A stretch of 64,000 nt of DNA from Agromyces cavernae (GCF_021044935.1 NZ_JAJNMP010000001.1:558001-622000), one strand, 5' to 3'; counted from the stretch's first letter, positions 30,703-42,402 are shown. Program-made: numbers and translations. The notes: a model not told the origin generated them from the letters alone.

Positions 30703-32097
30703 ATGACCGAGATCACCGTCACCGACATCGGCGCACTGCGCTCCAGCTTCGCGGGCGAGATCCTGACCTCAGACGACGGCCGGCGCTACGACGAGGCCCG
30801 GGCCGTCTTCAACGCCATGTTCGACCGCCGGCCCGGTGCGATCGCGAGGGCCAGCTGCGACGGTGATGTGGTCGCCGCCATTCTCGTCGCGCAATCCGCA
30901 CGCATGCCGATGGCGGTGCGCGCCGGAGGCCACTCCGTCGCGGGCTACTCCACCATCGACGACGGGCTGCTCCTCGACCTGCGTCCCATGGCCAAGATCG
31001 AGCTCGACGCGTCCGCGCGGACCGTCCGGGTCGGGCCCGGCGTCACCTGGGGCCAACTCGACGCCGCGACCCAGATTCACGGGCTGGCCACCACGGGTGG
31101 CCGAATGACGACCACCGGAGTGGCCGGCTTCGTGCTGGGCAGCGGAAGCGGCTGGCTGGAGCGACTGCACGGCTGGGCGTGCGACAACCTCCTCTCCGCC
31201 CGCCTCGTGACGGCGGACGGAAGGGTGGTCACGACGAGCGAATCCGAGAACCCCGAGCTGTTCTGGGGGTTGCGGGGCGGAGGCGGCAACTTCGGCGTCG
31301 TCACCGAGTTCGAGCTGCGGGTGCACCCGATCGGCCCGATGATCTACGGCGGCATGCTGCTTTATCCCCGCGAGCAGGCACCGGAGCTCTGCCGGAATCT
31401 CCGCGACTTCTCGGCCGAGCTGCCTCGCGAGATCGCCGTCGGGTGCGTCTTCCTGACCGCCCCACCGGCGCCGTTCGTCCCACCTGAGCTGCACGGGAGG
31501 CCCGCATTCGCTGTCTTCGCGGCCTGGTTCGGCGACCCGGCGGAGGGGCCGGATGCGCTTTCGGCGCTGAGGGAGTTCCGCACGCCTGCCGTCGACCTCC
31601 TCGCACCGATTCCCTACCAGCAGCTCCAGGCCCTGACCGACGCCGGCAACCCACCCGGACGACGCAACTACTGGCACTCCGACCTCTTCTCCGACTTGGC
31701 GGACGAGACGATCGATGCGCTGGTCGAGCGCGCGAACACCGCGACGTCGCCTGCGAGCGTGATGATCGTGGCGCGCAGCGGTGGTGCGGTCGCCGATGTG
31801 CCCGAGGATGCCACGCCGCTCAGTGGACGGACGGCACCATGGTTCTACCACTGCTACGGCATCTGGACCGAAGGCGAAGATGCTCAGCACATCGGCTGGG
31901 TCAGGGAAACCGCCGCGTCGCTGCGACCCTGGACTGTGACCGGAATGCCGCTCAACTTCTTCACCGACGTGGATGACGATCGGGTGCGCAGCACATTCGG
32001 CGAGAAGAAGTACCAGCGACTCGTGGCGCTCAAGGACCGCTACGACCCCGAGAACTTCTTCCGCCGCAATCAGAACGTGCGGCCGTCAGCCGGCTGA
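30703..32097 (+). CDS. FAD-dependent oxidase, berberine-bridge type
   Basis: 464 aa. FAD-binding PCMH domain with both covalent anchor residues of the bicovalent subgroup: His77 in RAGGHSVAG and Cys160 in GWACDNLLSA. The C-terminal BBE element ends YDPENFFRRNQNV. Such enzymes oxidise sugars, alcohols or phenolics and pass electrons to oxygen. No signal peptide, so cytoplasmic. It sits 3 bases downstream of the Crp/Fnr gene and is presumably co-transcribed. Substrate unknown. Confidence 0.9.
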   Translation: MTEITVTDIGALRSSFAGEILTSDDGRRYDEARAVFNAMFDRRPGAIARASCDGDVVAAILVAQSARMPMAVRAGGHSVAGYSTIDDGLLLDLRPMAKIELDASARTVRVGPGVTWGQLDAATQIHGLATTGGRMTTTGVAGFVLGSGSGWLERLHGWACDNLLSARLVTADGRVVTTSESENPELFWGLRGGGGNFGVVTEFELRVHPIGPMIYGGMLLYPREQAPELCRNLRDFSAELPREIAVGCVFLTAPPAPFVPPELHGRPAFAVFAAWFGDPAEGPDALSALREFRTPAVDLLAPIPYQQLQALTDAGNPPGRRNYWHSDLFSDLADETIDALVERANTATSPASVMIVARSGGAVADVPEDATPLSGRTAPWFYHCYGIWTEGEDAQHIGWVRETAASLRPWTVTGMPLNFFTDVDDDRVRSTFGEKKYQRLVALKDRYDPENFFRRNQNVRPSAG

Positions 32098-32192
32098 ATC
32101 GGCCCAAGCGTGCGGACGGAGTCCACGTGGTGCCCGTCACGGCGCTCGGCCCCTGACGCCCGATTCGCGAAAACCCCTCGGTCACCCTGGTG

Positions 32193-32861
32193 TCAGAGGT
32201 TCGCCAGCCCCGCCCCGATGATGACCACGCCGATGAGGAGCAGGATGAGCGCGGTCACCGTGACGCTGTTGTGGGCGACCCAGCCCTTCAGTTCGATGAG
32301 CCGCGGCTGCATCCCCTTGCGATCGGCCAATGTCAGGATGACCGGCACGGCGACGGTCAGGGCGCCGATGATCGTGTAGATGGCGATCACGATCGCCGAC
32401 TCCCCCGCCGAGAGGTTCTCGGCGCGGATCGCGAGCCCCGCCGCGATGGCCAGCAGCAGGCCCTTCGGCCGGATGTTGAGGGCGAAGGCGATGCCGAAGG
32501 CGCTCCACGGCCCCAGCTTGTCGACGGTGGCCAGCCACTTCGGGAGGGCGTCGGAAGGATGGCGACGGGCACGTCGCCACTCCACGATCGCGACCACGAC
32601 GAGCGCGATGCCGACGAGGATCTCGGCGACGGCGATCGCCGTGGCCTCGCGCCGATCCGATCGCGGCGCCGGGATCGCCTGTGCGCCGATGGTGCAGAGC
32701 GTCACGACCACGGCCATGCCGAGGACCCACCCGATGAGGAAGGGGAGCCCGGTCCGCGTGCCCTTCGGGGAGAGCAGGATGACGATCGTCGCCATGATCG
32801 GCACCGAGCTGATCGCCACGGCGAGCGCGATCGGGAGGATGTGGCCGATCGCCTGGAGCAT
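32193..32861 (-). CDS. GAP-family (Sap-like) membrane protein
   Basis: 222 aa with six predicted transmembrane segments and the LysE-like layout. The N-terminal block AIGHILPIALAVAISSVPIMATIVILLS matches the GAP (GPL/sulfolipid-1-addressing) family. In mycobacteria relatives help place glycolipids at the surface; no such lipids can be inferred here. GGAAGGGA is 7 bases from the ATG. It starts 15 bases after the PLD gene stop, so the two probably form one operon with a membrane-lipid theme. Confidence 0.8.
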   Translation of the reverse strand: MLQAIGHILPIALAVAISSVPIMATIVILLSPKGTRTGLPFLIGWVLGMAVVVTLCTIGAQAIPAPRSDRREATAIAVAEILVGIALVVVAIVEWRRARRHPSDALPKWLATVDKLGPWSAFGIAFALNIRPKGLLLAIAAGLAIRAENLSAGESAIVIAIYTIIGALTVAVPVILTLADRKGMQPRLIELKGWVAHNSVTVTALILLLIGVVIIGAGLANL

Positions 32862-32876
32862 CCGTCGTCCCTTCCG

Positions 32877-34349
32877 CTACTGCAGCGCCGACGTCAGCCG
32901 CGCCACCCCGTCGAGGAACGTCGCCGACGCGGGCTCCCGTTGCCACTCCTCGAGGGTGAGCTCCCGGCCGACGGACCGGTACCCCTCCTCGACCTCCCGC
33001 ATGGCGGCGACGAACGGCTGTCCGCGCACGAGCAGCGAGATCTCGAAGTTCAGGTTGAAGGAGCGGATGTCCATGTTGCTCGAGCCGATCACGGCGACGT
33101 CGTCGTCGATCGACAGGTGCTTCGAGTGCAGGATGTACGGCCCCGGGTACATCCAGATGCGCACGCCCGCCCTGAGCAGTTGGGCGTAGTACGATCGCTG
33201 CGCGTGCCAGACCATGCCCTGGTCGCCGATCTCCGAGACGAACAGCTGCACGTCGAGCCCTCGGAAGCGGGCCGACGTGATCGCGTAGAGCATCGCCTCG
33301 TCGGGCACGAAGTACGGACTCGTGATGATCACCCGCTCCTGCGCGGCGTTCACGAGGCCGAGGAAGAGCCGGAGGTTGTTCTCGAGCTCGTAGGCGGGGC
33401 CGCTCGGCACGACCTGGCACACCAGCGCGTCGGGGGACGGGTCGCGGGGCACGTCGGCGACGGGCAGGTGCTCCTCGGTGAGGAGGATCTCGTCGGTCTC
33501 CGAGTACCAGTCCGAGAGGAAGACCGCGTTGATCGCCGTCACCGCCGACCCGGTGACGCGGGTGACGAGCTCCTGCCACATGAGCCCCCGCTTGAGGTTC
33601 TTCGGCGAGTCGTAACTGCGGTCGATCAGGTTCTGCGATCCGGTGTACCCGACGAGCCCGTCGACGACGACGAGCTTGCGGTGGTTGCGGAGGTCGGGTC
33701 GCTGGTACCGCCCCTTGAACGGCTGCACCGGCAGCAGGTAGTTCCACGTCACGCCGATGCGATCGAGCTCGGCGATGGTCTGCTTGTGGATCGGGACCTT
33801 CGCGGAGGCGATGTGGTCCATCAGCAGCCGCACCGTGACGCCCCTCTGCACCGCGCGCTCCATCGCGGCGAAGAACCCGCGCGTCGTGTCGTCGAACGCC
33901 ACGATGAAGAACTCGACGTGCACGAAGCGCTCGGCCGTGTCGATGTCCGCGGCCATGCGGTCGATCGACGACTGGTAGTCGCCGATGAGCTCAGCGCGGT
34001 TGCCGCCGGTGGCGGGCAAGGCGCCGAGCACCCGGTTCTGGTCGGTGATCGTCTCGAACCACGACGGCCACGCCCCGGCCTCGACGCCGAGGTCGACCCC
34101 CTCGGCGCGCTGCTCGATCATCCCGTTGATCTCCCGCTGCCGTTCCATGCGCTTCTTGGGCAGCTTCACATTGCCGATGAGCAGGTAGAGGATGATCCCG
34201 ACGAACGGGATCAGGAAGATCGCGAGCAGCCAGGACATCGCCGCGGTCGGCTTGCGATCGCGGGGGACGATGATGAGCGCGGCGATCCGGATGGCCAGGT
34301 CGGCCAGGATCAGGATGCCGCCGATGAGGTTGGCCAATTCGGCGCTCAT
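32877..34349 (-). CDS. cls: Cardiolipin synthase-like phospholipase D family protein
   Basis: 490 aa. Two N-terminal transmembrane helices (residues 8-28 and 36-58, PLDNc type) precede two complete HKD motifs: H223/K225/D230 in HRKLVVVDG and H408/K410/D415 in HSKHLSIDD, each followed by GSxN. This is the cardiolipin synthase A/B arrangement, joining two phosphatidylglycerols at the membrane. Length matches E. coli ClsA. Same strand and probably same transcript as the GAP protein. Confidence 0.92.
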   Translation of the reverse strand: MSAELANLIGGILILADLAIRIAALIIVPRDRKPTAAMSWLLAIFLIPFVGIILYLLIGNVKLPKKRMERQREINGMIEQRAEGVDLGVEAGAWPSWFETITDQNRVLGALPATGGNRAELIGDYQSSIDRMAADIDTAERFVHVEFFIVAFDDTTRGFFAAMERAVQRGVTVRLLMDHIASAKVPIHKQTIAELDRIGVTWNYLLPVQPFKGRYQRPDLRNHRKLVVVDGLVGYTGSQNLIDRSYDSPKNLKRGLMWQELVTRVTGSAVTAINAVFLSDWYSETDEILLTEEHLPVADVPRDPSPDALVCQVVPSGPAYELENNLRLFLGLVNAAQERVIITSPYFVPDEAMLYAITSARFRGLDVQLFVSEIGDQGMVWHAQRSYYAQLLRAGVRIWMYPGPYILHSKHLSIDDDVAVIGSSNMDIRSFNLNFEISLLVRGQPFVAAMREVEEGYRSVGRELTLEEWQREPASATFLDGVARLTSALQ

Positions 34350-34471
34350 GTGCGTGCCGCCGTCGTGCTCGAGCCGCCGATCGTCATCGCGTCCTCCCCA
34401 ATACGGTCGCGTTTCCCGTCGGCGAGGAATCCCGGCGCGCACGGGCGATTGACTGAGTATGGCACGCGGGT

Positions 34472-34558
34472 CGCGGGTTGAGGAGGCTCCGGAGGACCTG
34501 TCTCGAAACCGTGGCGGCGAGTCTCGAGACGTCCGCGTCGCGGGCTCCTCGACCCGCG
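34472..34558. repeat. REP-like palindromic element, family A
   Basis: Starts CGCGGGTTGAGGAG and ends CTCCTCGACCCGCG, complementary except for one base; inside are GTCTCGAAAC and GTCTCGAGAC. It lies just beyond the 3' end of the response-regulator gene and upstream of the divergent PLD gene. Confidence 0.85.
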
Positions 34559-34567
34559 AAACCGTGG

Positions 34568-35245
34568 TCAGTCGACGCCCGGGCGCACGAGTCCGTGTTC
34601 GTAGGCGACGACCACGAGCTGCGCTCGGTCGTGGGCGTGCAGTTTCGCCATGATCCGGTTCACGTGCGTCTTCGCCGTGTGGGGCGAGATGACCAGCGCG
34701 TCGGCGATCTGCGCGTTCGACCGGCCGCGCGCCACGAGCACGAGCACCTCTCGCTCCCGCTCGGTGAGCTGGCCGAGCTCGGGCATCGGCGCGCGCGGCG
34801 CGACGTCCGTCGGTGCGGCGCGCAGGTACCGTTCGATGAGCAGTCTCGTCGCGGCAGGCGAGAGGAGCGCCTCGCCCGAGTGCACGGTGCGGATCGCCTC
34901 GACGAGGGCATCGGGATCGGTCCCCTTGCCGACGAACCCGCTCGCCCCGGCGCGCAGCGCCGTGGCGACGTTCTCGTCGTCCTCGAACGTCGTGAGGATC
35001 AGCACCCGCACCGCCCCGAGTTCCGGGTCGGCGCAGATGCGCCGCGTCGTCTCGATGCCGTCGAGCCGCGGCATCCGGATGTCCATGAGCACCACGTCTG
35101 GTCGCAGCTCGCGCGCCCGCTCGAGTGCCTCGAGACCGTCGGCGGCTTCGCCGACGACCCGCAGATCGGGTTCGGCCTGCACGAGGGCCACGACCGCCTG
35201 CCGGATGAGCGGCTGGTCGTCGACGACGAGGACCGTGGTCGTCAT
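34568..35245 (-). CDS. NarL/LuxR-type response regulator
   Basis: 225 aa. Receiver domain with phospho-acceptor Asp55 (VVLMDIRMP) and acidic pocket DD at 9-10; Lys in GFVGKG. The C-terminal LuxR helix-turn-helix is LTEREREVLVLVARGRSNAQIADAL with SPHTAKTHVNRIMAKL. It overlaps the histidine kinase by 4 bases (ATGA). Likely target: the ABC exporter genes immediately upstream in the same orientation. Confidence 0.95.
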   Translation of the reverse strand: MTTTVLVVDDQPLIRQAVVALVQAEPDLRVVGEAADGLEALERARELRPDVVLMDIRMPRLDGIETTRRICADPELGAVRVLILTTFEDDENVATALRAGASGFVGKGTDPDALVEAIRTVHSGEALLSPAATRLLIERYLRAAPTDVAPRAPMPELGQLTEREREVLVLVARGRSNAQIADALVISPHTAKTHVNRIMAKLHAHDRAQLVVVAYEHGLVRPGVD

Positions 35246-36456
35246 GTGTGCTCCTCGCGGCGGAGGGGGAGCACGGCGACGAGCCGGTGCACCGACCCCG
35301 CGACATCCGTTCGCACGGTGCCGCGCACCGCGGCGACCCGTTCCCGGATGCCGATCAGGCCGAGTCCCGTGGATGCCGGGGATCCGGGACCGCCCTCGGG
35401 CCCGACGGGATTGGTGATGGTGATGTCGACCTCATCGTCGCCGTAGACGAGCAGCAGGTGGGCACGTGGCACGGCGCCGTGCTTGTGGGCGTTCGTGAGC
35501 CCCTCGCGGATCACCTGGTACGCGACGCGGTCGACGGCCGGTGGGATGTCGCGGGGCGCGCCTTCCACGCGAACGGTGGTGTCGAGTCCCGACGCCCCGA
35601 ATCCGGCCAGCAGTTCGTCCAGCCCGCCGAGCCCGGACTGCGGCGCGGTCGGCGTCACGTCGCTGCCGACGGCGGGGTCGCCGCGCAGCACCGAGAGCAG
35701 GTCCCCGATCTCCGAGAGCACGGCCCGGGCGGCGCCGCTGATCGTCGTGAGCGACGTCCGAGCCGCGGGGAGGTCGGGCTCGTGGTCGGTGGCGATCGCG
35801 CGACTCGCGACGCCCGAGTGCAGGTTGATCACCGCGATCTGGTGGGCGACCGCGTCGTGCAGGTCTCGTGCGATGCGAAGTCGTTCCTCTGCCACGCGGC
35901 GACGCGCCTCAGCCTCCTTGGTGCGCTCGGCCCGCTCGGCGCGTTCGGTGATCGCCTTGATATACGCCCGGCGCGAGCGGGTGGCGTCGCCGGCCGCGGC
36001 AGCGAAGCCGACGAGGGCGGGCACCGGGACCAAGCGAGCGTCGAAACCCTGCGGGGGGCCGGCGAGCAGCTCGATGCCGATGAGCAGGGCGATGGCGAGG
36101 GCGACGATGGGGACCGACCGGCGGCGCTCCAGTCGGTTCGCGACGCCGAACGCCGCGATCGCCACCGGCAGCACGAAGGGGAAGGCGGAACCGACGACCA
36201 GCGTTCCGACGACCAGCAGGGCGATCGCCGCACCGAGCACCGGGATCGGCCACCGCCGCCGAAACGGCAGCACGAGGGCCGCAGCGATCGCGATGGCGAT
36301 GGTCCACGGAGAGAATGCGATGGCCTCCGGCCCATGGTCGCCGCCGCGCCCCACGGAGGGGAGCAGCGCGGCTGCGATCACGAGGACGCCGGCGACCAGG
36401 TCCCATGCCCAGGCCGGGATGCGGCGGACGACCGGAACGACTGCCGACTCGTTCAT
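35242..36456 (-). CDS. Sensor histidine kinase (HPK7/NarX-LiaS type)
   Basis: 404 aa. Four to five N-terminal membrane helices without an obvious extracellular domain, then HisKA_3 with His200 in ARDLHDAVAHQIAVI and a HATPase_c domain (GLTNAHKHG, GLGLIGIRERV). Intramembrane sensing is typical of this group. GGATGG precedes the ATG; an upstream ATG nine codons earlier is possible. Operon with the response regulator. Confidence 0.93.
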   Translation of the reverse strand: MNESAVVPVVRRIPAWAWDLVAGVLVIAAALLPSVGRGGDHGPEAIAFSPWTIAIAIAAALVLPFRRRWPIPVLGAAIALLVVGTLVVGSAFPFVLPVAIAAFGVANRLERRRSVPIVALAIALLIGIELLAGPPQGFDARLVPVPALVGFAAAAGDATRSRRAYIKAITERAERAERTKEAEARRRVAEERLRIARDLHDAVAHQIAVINLHSGVASRAIATDHEPDLPAARTSLTTISGAARAVLSEIGDLLSVLRGDPAVGSDVTPTAPQSGLGGLDELLAGFGASGLDTTVRVEGAPRDIPPAVDRVAYQVIREGLTNAHKHGAVPRAHLLLVYGDDEVDITITNPVGPEGGPGSPASTGLGLIGIRERVAAVRGTVRTDVAGSVHRLVAVLPLRREEHT

Positions 36457-36499
36457 CCGTCCATCCTTCTGCATCCCGGGCACCCAGGGCGAGGCAGCC

Positions 36500-37795
36500 C
36501 TACTCGTAGCGGAGCGCGTCGATCGGATTCAGGCGCGCGGCGCGGGCGGCCGGCAGCGAGCCGGCGACGAACGCGATGCCCATGACGAGCACCACGATCG
36601 TCAGGATCGAGAGCGGATCGAACGCGATGAGCGTCAGTCCCGGCAGGTCCGCCAGCAGGGTGGACGAGAGCGCGCCGCCCACGGCCGTGCCGGCGAGCAT
36701 GCCGACGCCGATGCCGACCACGCTGCCGAGGAGGCCGATGTAGGTCGCCTCGGAGCTGAAGAGCCCGAACACCTTGCCGCTGCCCATTCCCATCGCCTTC
36801 ATCAGGCCGATCTCGCGGGTGCGCTCCTGCACCGACATGAAGAGCGTGTTCACGATGCCGAAGCTCGCGGCGAGCAGGGCGATGATCGCGAACGCGTTCA
36901 GCACCAGCACGATGCCGTCGATGACCGTCTTGAAGGTGCCGAGCGTGTCGTCGAGGGTCGTCGACTCGAATCCGGCATCGGCCAGGCTCGCGCGGAGCGC
37001 CTCGACCTGCTCGGGCGTCGAGTCGGGGTCGAATCGCACGGTCGCCGAGCCGTACTGGTCGGCCTGTCCTGCCGGCGTACCGATCGCCTGTGCCTCGTAC
37101 AGCGCATCGGTCAACGCGGTGTTGGGGGAGGCGCTCGCGCCGGCACCGCCGAGTCCGGCCTCCGAGACGCCCACGATCGTCGCCGTCACGGTCTGCACCT
37201 CACCGTTGCCGTCGGTCAGCCCGAGGATGACCTCCTGCCCGATCGCGGCCGCGTCGTCGTCGAACCCGAGCGGTGCGACGTAGTCGACGGGAATGGCGAC
37301 CTGAAGCGCGTCGGATGTCGCGTCGGGCTGCTCACCCGCCCCGAGCTGCACCTGCATGCCCGGCACGAACGAACCGACGTTGATCCGGTACCGCGCGCCG
37401 TCGGCGTGCTGGATGTAGTCGGCGTCGATCTGCTTCACGGGCTCGACCGACAGCACGCCGTCGATCGCGGCGATCTCGTCGAGATCAGCCTGCGTGATGG
37501 GCTGGAGCGACTGCTCGCCCTCGGGCCCAACCGCCTGCTGGGTCACCTGGTCGGCGGTGTACTCCTGCGGGCCGTCGCCCGCGTCCTCCGCGGGCGCGTG
37601 CGTCACGGTCATGACGTCGTCGGCGCCGATCTCGGCGACGGTCTCGTCGATGTACTGGTTGATGCCCGTGCCGAGCCCGGTGGTGATGGTCAGCGTGAAG
37701 GCGCCGATGAAGATCGCGAGGATGGTGAGGATCGTGCGGGTCTTCGACCGGAAGGTGTTGGAGATCGCGCTCGCGATCACGTCGACGGTCTTCAT
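36500..37795 (-). CDS. FtsX/MacB-type ABC transporter permease
   Basis: 431 aa. One N-terminal helix (AISNTFRSKTRTILTILAIFIGAF), a large extracellular domain of about 220 residues, and three C-terminal helices with LFMSVQERTREIGLMKAMGMG, the coupling segment of MacB-like permeases. It overlaps the ATPase gene by 4 bases. Such pairs export lipids, peptides or antibiotics, or work as stress sensors with two-component systems like the one next door. Confidence 0.9.
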   Translation of the reverse strand: MKTVDVIASAISNTFRSKTRTILTILAIFIGAFTLTITTGLGTGINQYIDETVAEIGADDVMTVTHAPAEDAGDGPQEYTADQVTQQAVGPEGEQSLQPITQADLDEIAAIDGVLSVEPVKQIDADYIQHADGARYRINVGSFVPGMQVQLGAGEQPDATSDALQVAIPVDYVAPLGFDDDAAAIGQEVILGLTDGNGEVQTVTATIVGVSEAGLGGAGASASPNTALTDALYEAQAIGTPAGQADQYGSATVRFDPDSTPEQVEALRASLADAGFESTTLDDTLGTFKTVIDGIVLVLNAFAIIALLAASFGIVNTLFMSVQERTREIGLMKAMGMGSGKVFGLFSSEATYIGLLGSVVGIGVGMLAGTAVGGALSSTLLADLPGLTLIAFDPLSILTIVVLVMGIAFVAGSLPAARAARLNPIDALRYE

Positions 37796-38502
37796 GCCGC
37801 CACCTCCTCGCGGAGTTCGTCGCGCTCCTCGACGAGGAGCCCGTCGCGCATGTGGATCCGGCGGTCGCAGCGAGCCGCCAGCTCCTCGTCGTGCGTGACG
37901 ATGATGAGCGTGATGCCCTGTTCGCGGTTCAGCTCGAACAGGATGTCCTCGACGACCGCGCCCGTCGCGGAATCGAGGTTTCCGGTCGGCTCGTCGGCGA
38001 AGATCACGCGGGGGTTGTTCACGAGCGCCCGTGCGATGATGACGCGTTGCTTCTGACCGCCCGAGAGGTCGGAGGACTTGTTGCGGGCCTTGTCGTCGAG
38101 CTCGAGCTGCGCGAGGGCGGCGAGCCCGCGTCGCTTGCGCTCCGCGCGACCGACGCCGGCGATCTTCAGGGGGAGGATCACGTTCTCGAGCACGGTCGCC
38201 CCAGGCGTGAGGAAGAACTGCTGGAACACGAACCCGAACGTGCGGTTGCGCGTGCGGTTCAGCTCGCGCCCGTGCAGCGTGCCGGCGTCACGTCCGGCCA
38301 CGCGGACTGTGCCCGCCGAGGGCCGGTCGAGCAGGGCGAGCAGGTGCATGAGCGTGGACTTGCCGGATCCCGACTTGCCGACGATCGCGAGCGACTCGCC
38401 CTCGCGCACCTCGAAGTTCACCCCCTTGAGCGCGTCGAAGCGCGTCGCGCCGCGCCCGTAGGTCTTGTGCAGCTCGTCGACCTGCAGGATGGGGGTCGCC
38501 AT
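37792..38502 (-). CDS. ABC transporter ATP-binding protein (MacB/LolD-type)
   Basis: 236 aa. Walker A GKSGSGKST at about 40-48, signature LSGGQKQRVIIARAL, Walker B VIFADEPTGNLDS and switch His in LIIVTHD. The PTGNLDS element marks the MacB/LolD branch. GGAGAGGA precedes the ATG. First gene of the ABC pair; the kinase and response-regulator genes follow 43 bases after the permease on the same strand. Confidence 0.95.
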   Translation of the reverse strand: MATPILQVDELHKTYGRGATRFDALKGVNFEVREGESLAIVGKSGSGKSTLMHLLALLDRPSAGTVRVAGRDAGTLHGRELNRTRNRTFGFVFQQFFLTPGATVLENVILPLKIAGVGRAERKRRGLAALAQLELDDKARNKSSDLSGGQKQRVIIARALVNNPRVIFADEPTGNLDSATGAVVEDILFELNREQGITLIIVTHDEELAARCDRRIHMRDGLLVEERDELREEVAA

Positions 38503-38599
38503 GTCGAGTCCTCTCCGGTTCGGTGCGCACGTCGCGCACCGTCCTGAAGAGTCTCGTCAGGGCGCGCCTCCGGCGCGTCCACCCGAGGCGGCATCTTCC

Positions 38600-38619
38600 C
38601 GTACTGCGTTCGCAGTACG
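38600..38619. terminator. Short hairpin between argG and the ABC operon
   Basis: CGTACTGC-GTTC-GCAGTACG, a perfect 8-bp stem with a 4-base loop, 9 bases past the argG stop on the minus strand. No T-run follows; it could also lie in the ABC promoter region. Confidence 0.4.
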
Positions 38620-38628
38620 CTGCGTCGG

Positions 38629-40675
<2,047 letters not shown>

Positions 40676-40676
40676 C

Positions 40677-41963
40677 ATGCCCGCCGCCGTACTCATCGGA
40701 GCACAGTGGGGAGACGAGGGCAAGGGCAAGGCGACCGACCTGCTCGGCTCGCGCCTCGACTACGTCGTGAAGTTCAACGGCGGCAACAACGCCGGCCACA
40801 CCGTCGTCATCGGCGACGAGAAGTACGCGCTGCACCTGCTGCCGTCGGGCATCCTGACGCCCGGCGTCACGCCGGTCATCGCGAACGGCGTCGTGGTCGA
40901 CATCGAGGTGCTGTTCGAAGAGCTCGAGGGGCTCGAGAGCCGCTGGGTCGACGTCTCGAAGCTGCGTATCTCGGCGAACGCCCACCTCATCACGCAGTAC
41001 CACCGCACCCTCGACAAGGTCACCGAGCGCTTCCTCGGCAAGCGCCAGATCGGCACCACCGGCCGCGGAATCGGCCCGGCCTACGCCGACAAGATCAACC
41101 GCGTCGGCATCCGCATGCAGGACCTGTTCGACGAGAACATCCTGCGGCAGAAGGTCGAGGGCGCGCTCGACCAGAAGAACCACCTGCTGCTGAAGGTCTA
41201 CAACCGCCGGGCCATCGGCGTCGACGAGGTCGTCGACGACCTGCTCAGCTACGTCGACCGGCTGCGGCCGATGGTCACCGACACGTCGCTGCTGCTGCAC
41301 CAGGCGCTCGAGCGCGGCGAGACCGTGCTCTTCGAGGGCGGCCAGGCGACGATGCTCGACGTCGACCACGGCACGTACCCCTTCGTCACGTCGTCGAACG
41401 CGACGAGCGGCGGCGCCGTCACCGGTTCGGGCATCGCGCCCAACCGCATCGACCGGGTCATCGCCGTCGTGAAGGCGTACACGACGCGTGTCGGCGCAGG
41501 GCCGTTCCCGACCGAGCTCTTCGACGAGTGGGGTGACTTCCTCACCGAGCAGGGGCACGAGTTCGGCACCACCACGGGCCGCAAGCGCCGCACCGGCTGG
41601 TACGACGCGCCCATCGCCCGCTATGCCGCGCGCATCAACGGCGTCACCGACTTCGTGCTGACGAAGCTCGACGTGCTCACCGGCATCGAGCGCATCCCGG
41701 TCGCGGTGGCGTACGAGGTCGACGGCGAGCGCTTCGACGAGATCCCGGTCTCGCAGAGCGACTTCCACCACGCGAAGCCGATCTACGAGGAGTTCCCCGG
41801 CTGGACCGAAGACATCTCGGGCGCCCGCGACTTCGACGACCTGCCGCCGAACGCGAAGAGCTACGTGCGCGAGCTCGAGGCGATGAGCGGTTCGCGCATC
41901 TCGGCGATCGGCGTCGGCCCGGGCCGCGACGAGATCGTCACGCTGCACGACCTGCTCGACTGA
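40677..41963 (+). CDS. purA: Adenylosuccinate synthetase
   Basis: 428 aa. The GTP-binding loop [14 protein letters not shown] is at residues 8-21 with catalytic Asp13, and NNAGHTVV (catalytic His), [14 protein letters not shown] and the C-terminal [12 protein letters not shown] substrate segment are all intact. It joins IMP and aspartate in AMP synthesis. Translation is likely coupled to the DUF3151 gene one base upstream. A strong hairpin follows. Confidence 0.98.
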   Translation: MPAAVLIGAQWGDEGKGKATDLLGSRLDYVVKFNGGNNAGHTVVIGDEKYALHLLPSGILTPGVTPVIANGVVVDIEVLFEELEGLESRWVDVSKLRISANAHLITQYHRTLDKVTERFLGKRQIGTTGRGIGPAYADKINRVGIRMQDLFDENILRQKVEGALDQKNHLLLKVYNRRAIGVDEVVDDLLSYVDRLRPMVTDTSLLLHQALERGETVLFEGGQATMLDVDHGTYPFVTSSNATSGGAVTGSGIAPNRIDRVIAVVKAYTTRVGAGPFPTELFDEWGDFLTEQGHEFGTTTGRKRRTGWYDAPIARYAARINGVTDFVLTKLDVLTGIERIPVAVAYEVDGERFDEIPVSQSDFHHAKPIYEEFPGWTEDISGARDFDDLPPNAKSYVRELEAMSGSRISAIGVGPGRDEIVTLHDLLD

Positions 41964-42016
41964 GCGTTCGAGCACCTGGGCGGGCGTGCCGGTCCGCTGC
42001 ATGCCGACACGTGAAC

Positions 42017-42049
42017 GGGGCGGCGGGAGTCGATGACCCCCGCCGCCCC
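42017..42049. terminator. Bidirectional hairpin between purA and the antitoxin gene
   Basis: Arms GGGGCGGCGGG and exact complement, 11 bp, loop of 11 bases. It lies between two convergent genes. Confidence 0.75.
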
Positions 42050-42064
42050 ATTCGCGTCGGTGCG

Positions 42065-42286
42065 CTACTGCTCGGTGCCGATGGCCCCGTCGATGTTGCC
42101 GCGCACGTCGTCGATCTTGTCGTGGTGCTCGTCGGGAACGACCTTCTTGGCCGCGTCGGAGACGCCGTCGAGGATCTTGTCGCTGATGTCCTCGGCCTGC
42201 TCGCTGTTGAGCGCCTCGTTGATCTTGTCCTTGTTCTCCTCGACGAAGTCCTGTGCCTTCTTCGTGATGTCGTCAAGAGCGCCCAT
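42065..42286 (-). CDS. MT0933-like (Rv0909-type) antitoxin family protein
   Basis: 73 aa, highly charged and helical: MGALDDITKKAQDFVEE followed by DKINEAL and VSDAAKKVVP. The pattern matches the MT0933/Rv0909 antitoxin family. The ATG has GGTGGGGGG upstream. No toxin partner (such as an SRPBCC-fold Rv0910 homologue) is adjacent on either strand, so it is an orphan or has another role. Confidence 0.72.
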   Translation of the reverse strand: MGALDDITKKAQDFVEENKDKINEALNSEQAEDISDKILDGVSDAAKKVVPDEHHDKIDDVRGNIDGAIGTEQ

Positions 42287-42402
42287 CGGCCCCCCACCCT
42301 TTCGTTCGGATCTGCACGTGCTCTCGTCATGCTATGGGCCGGATGGCCCGCACGGAACCCTTTCCGCGAACCTCGGCGCGCCCGGCGTGGCAGACTCGTC
42401 GG

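Noticed and set aside
32190..34481. Plus-strand open frame of 763 codons opposite the PLD and GAP genes
   Set aside because: Composition is Asp/Glu/Arg/His shadow of the minus-strand membrane proteins.
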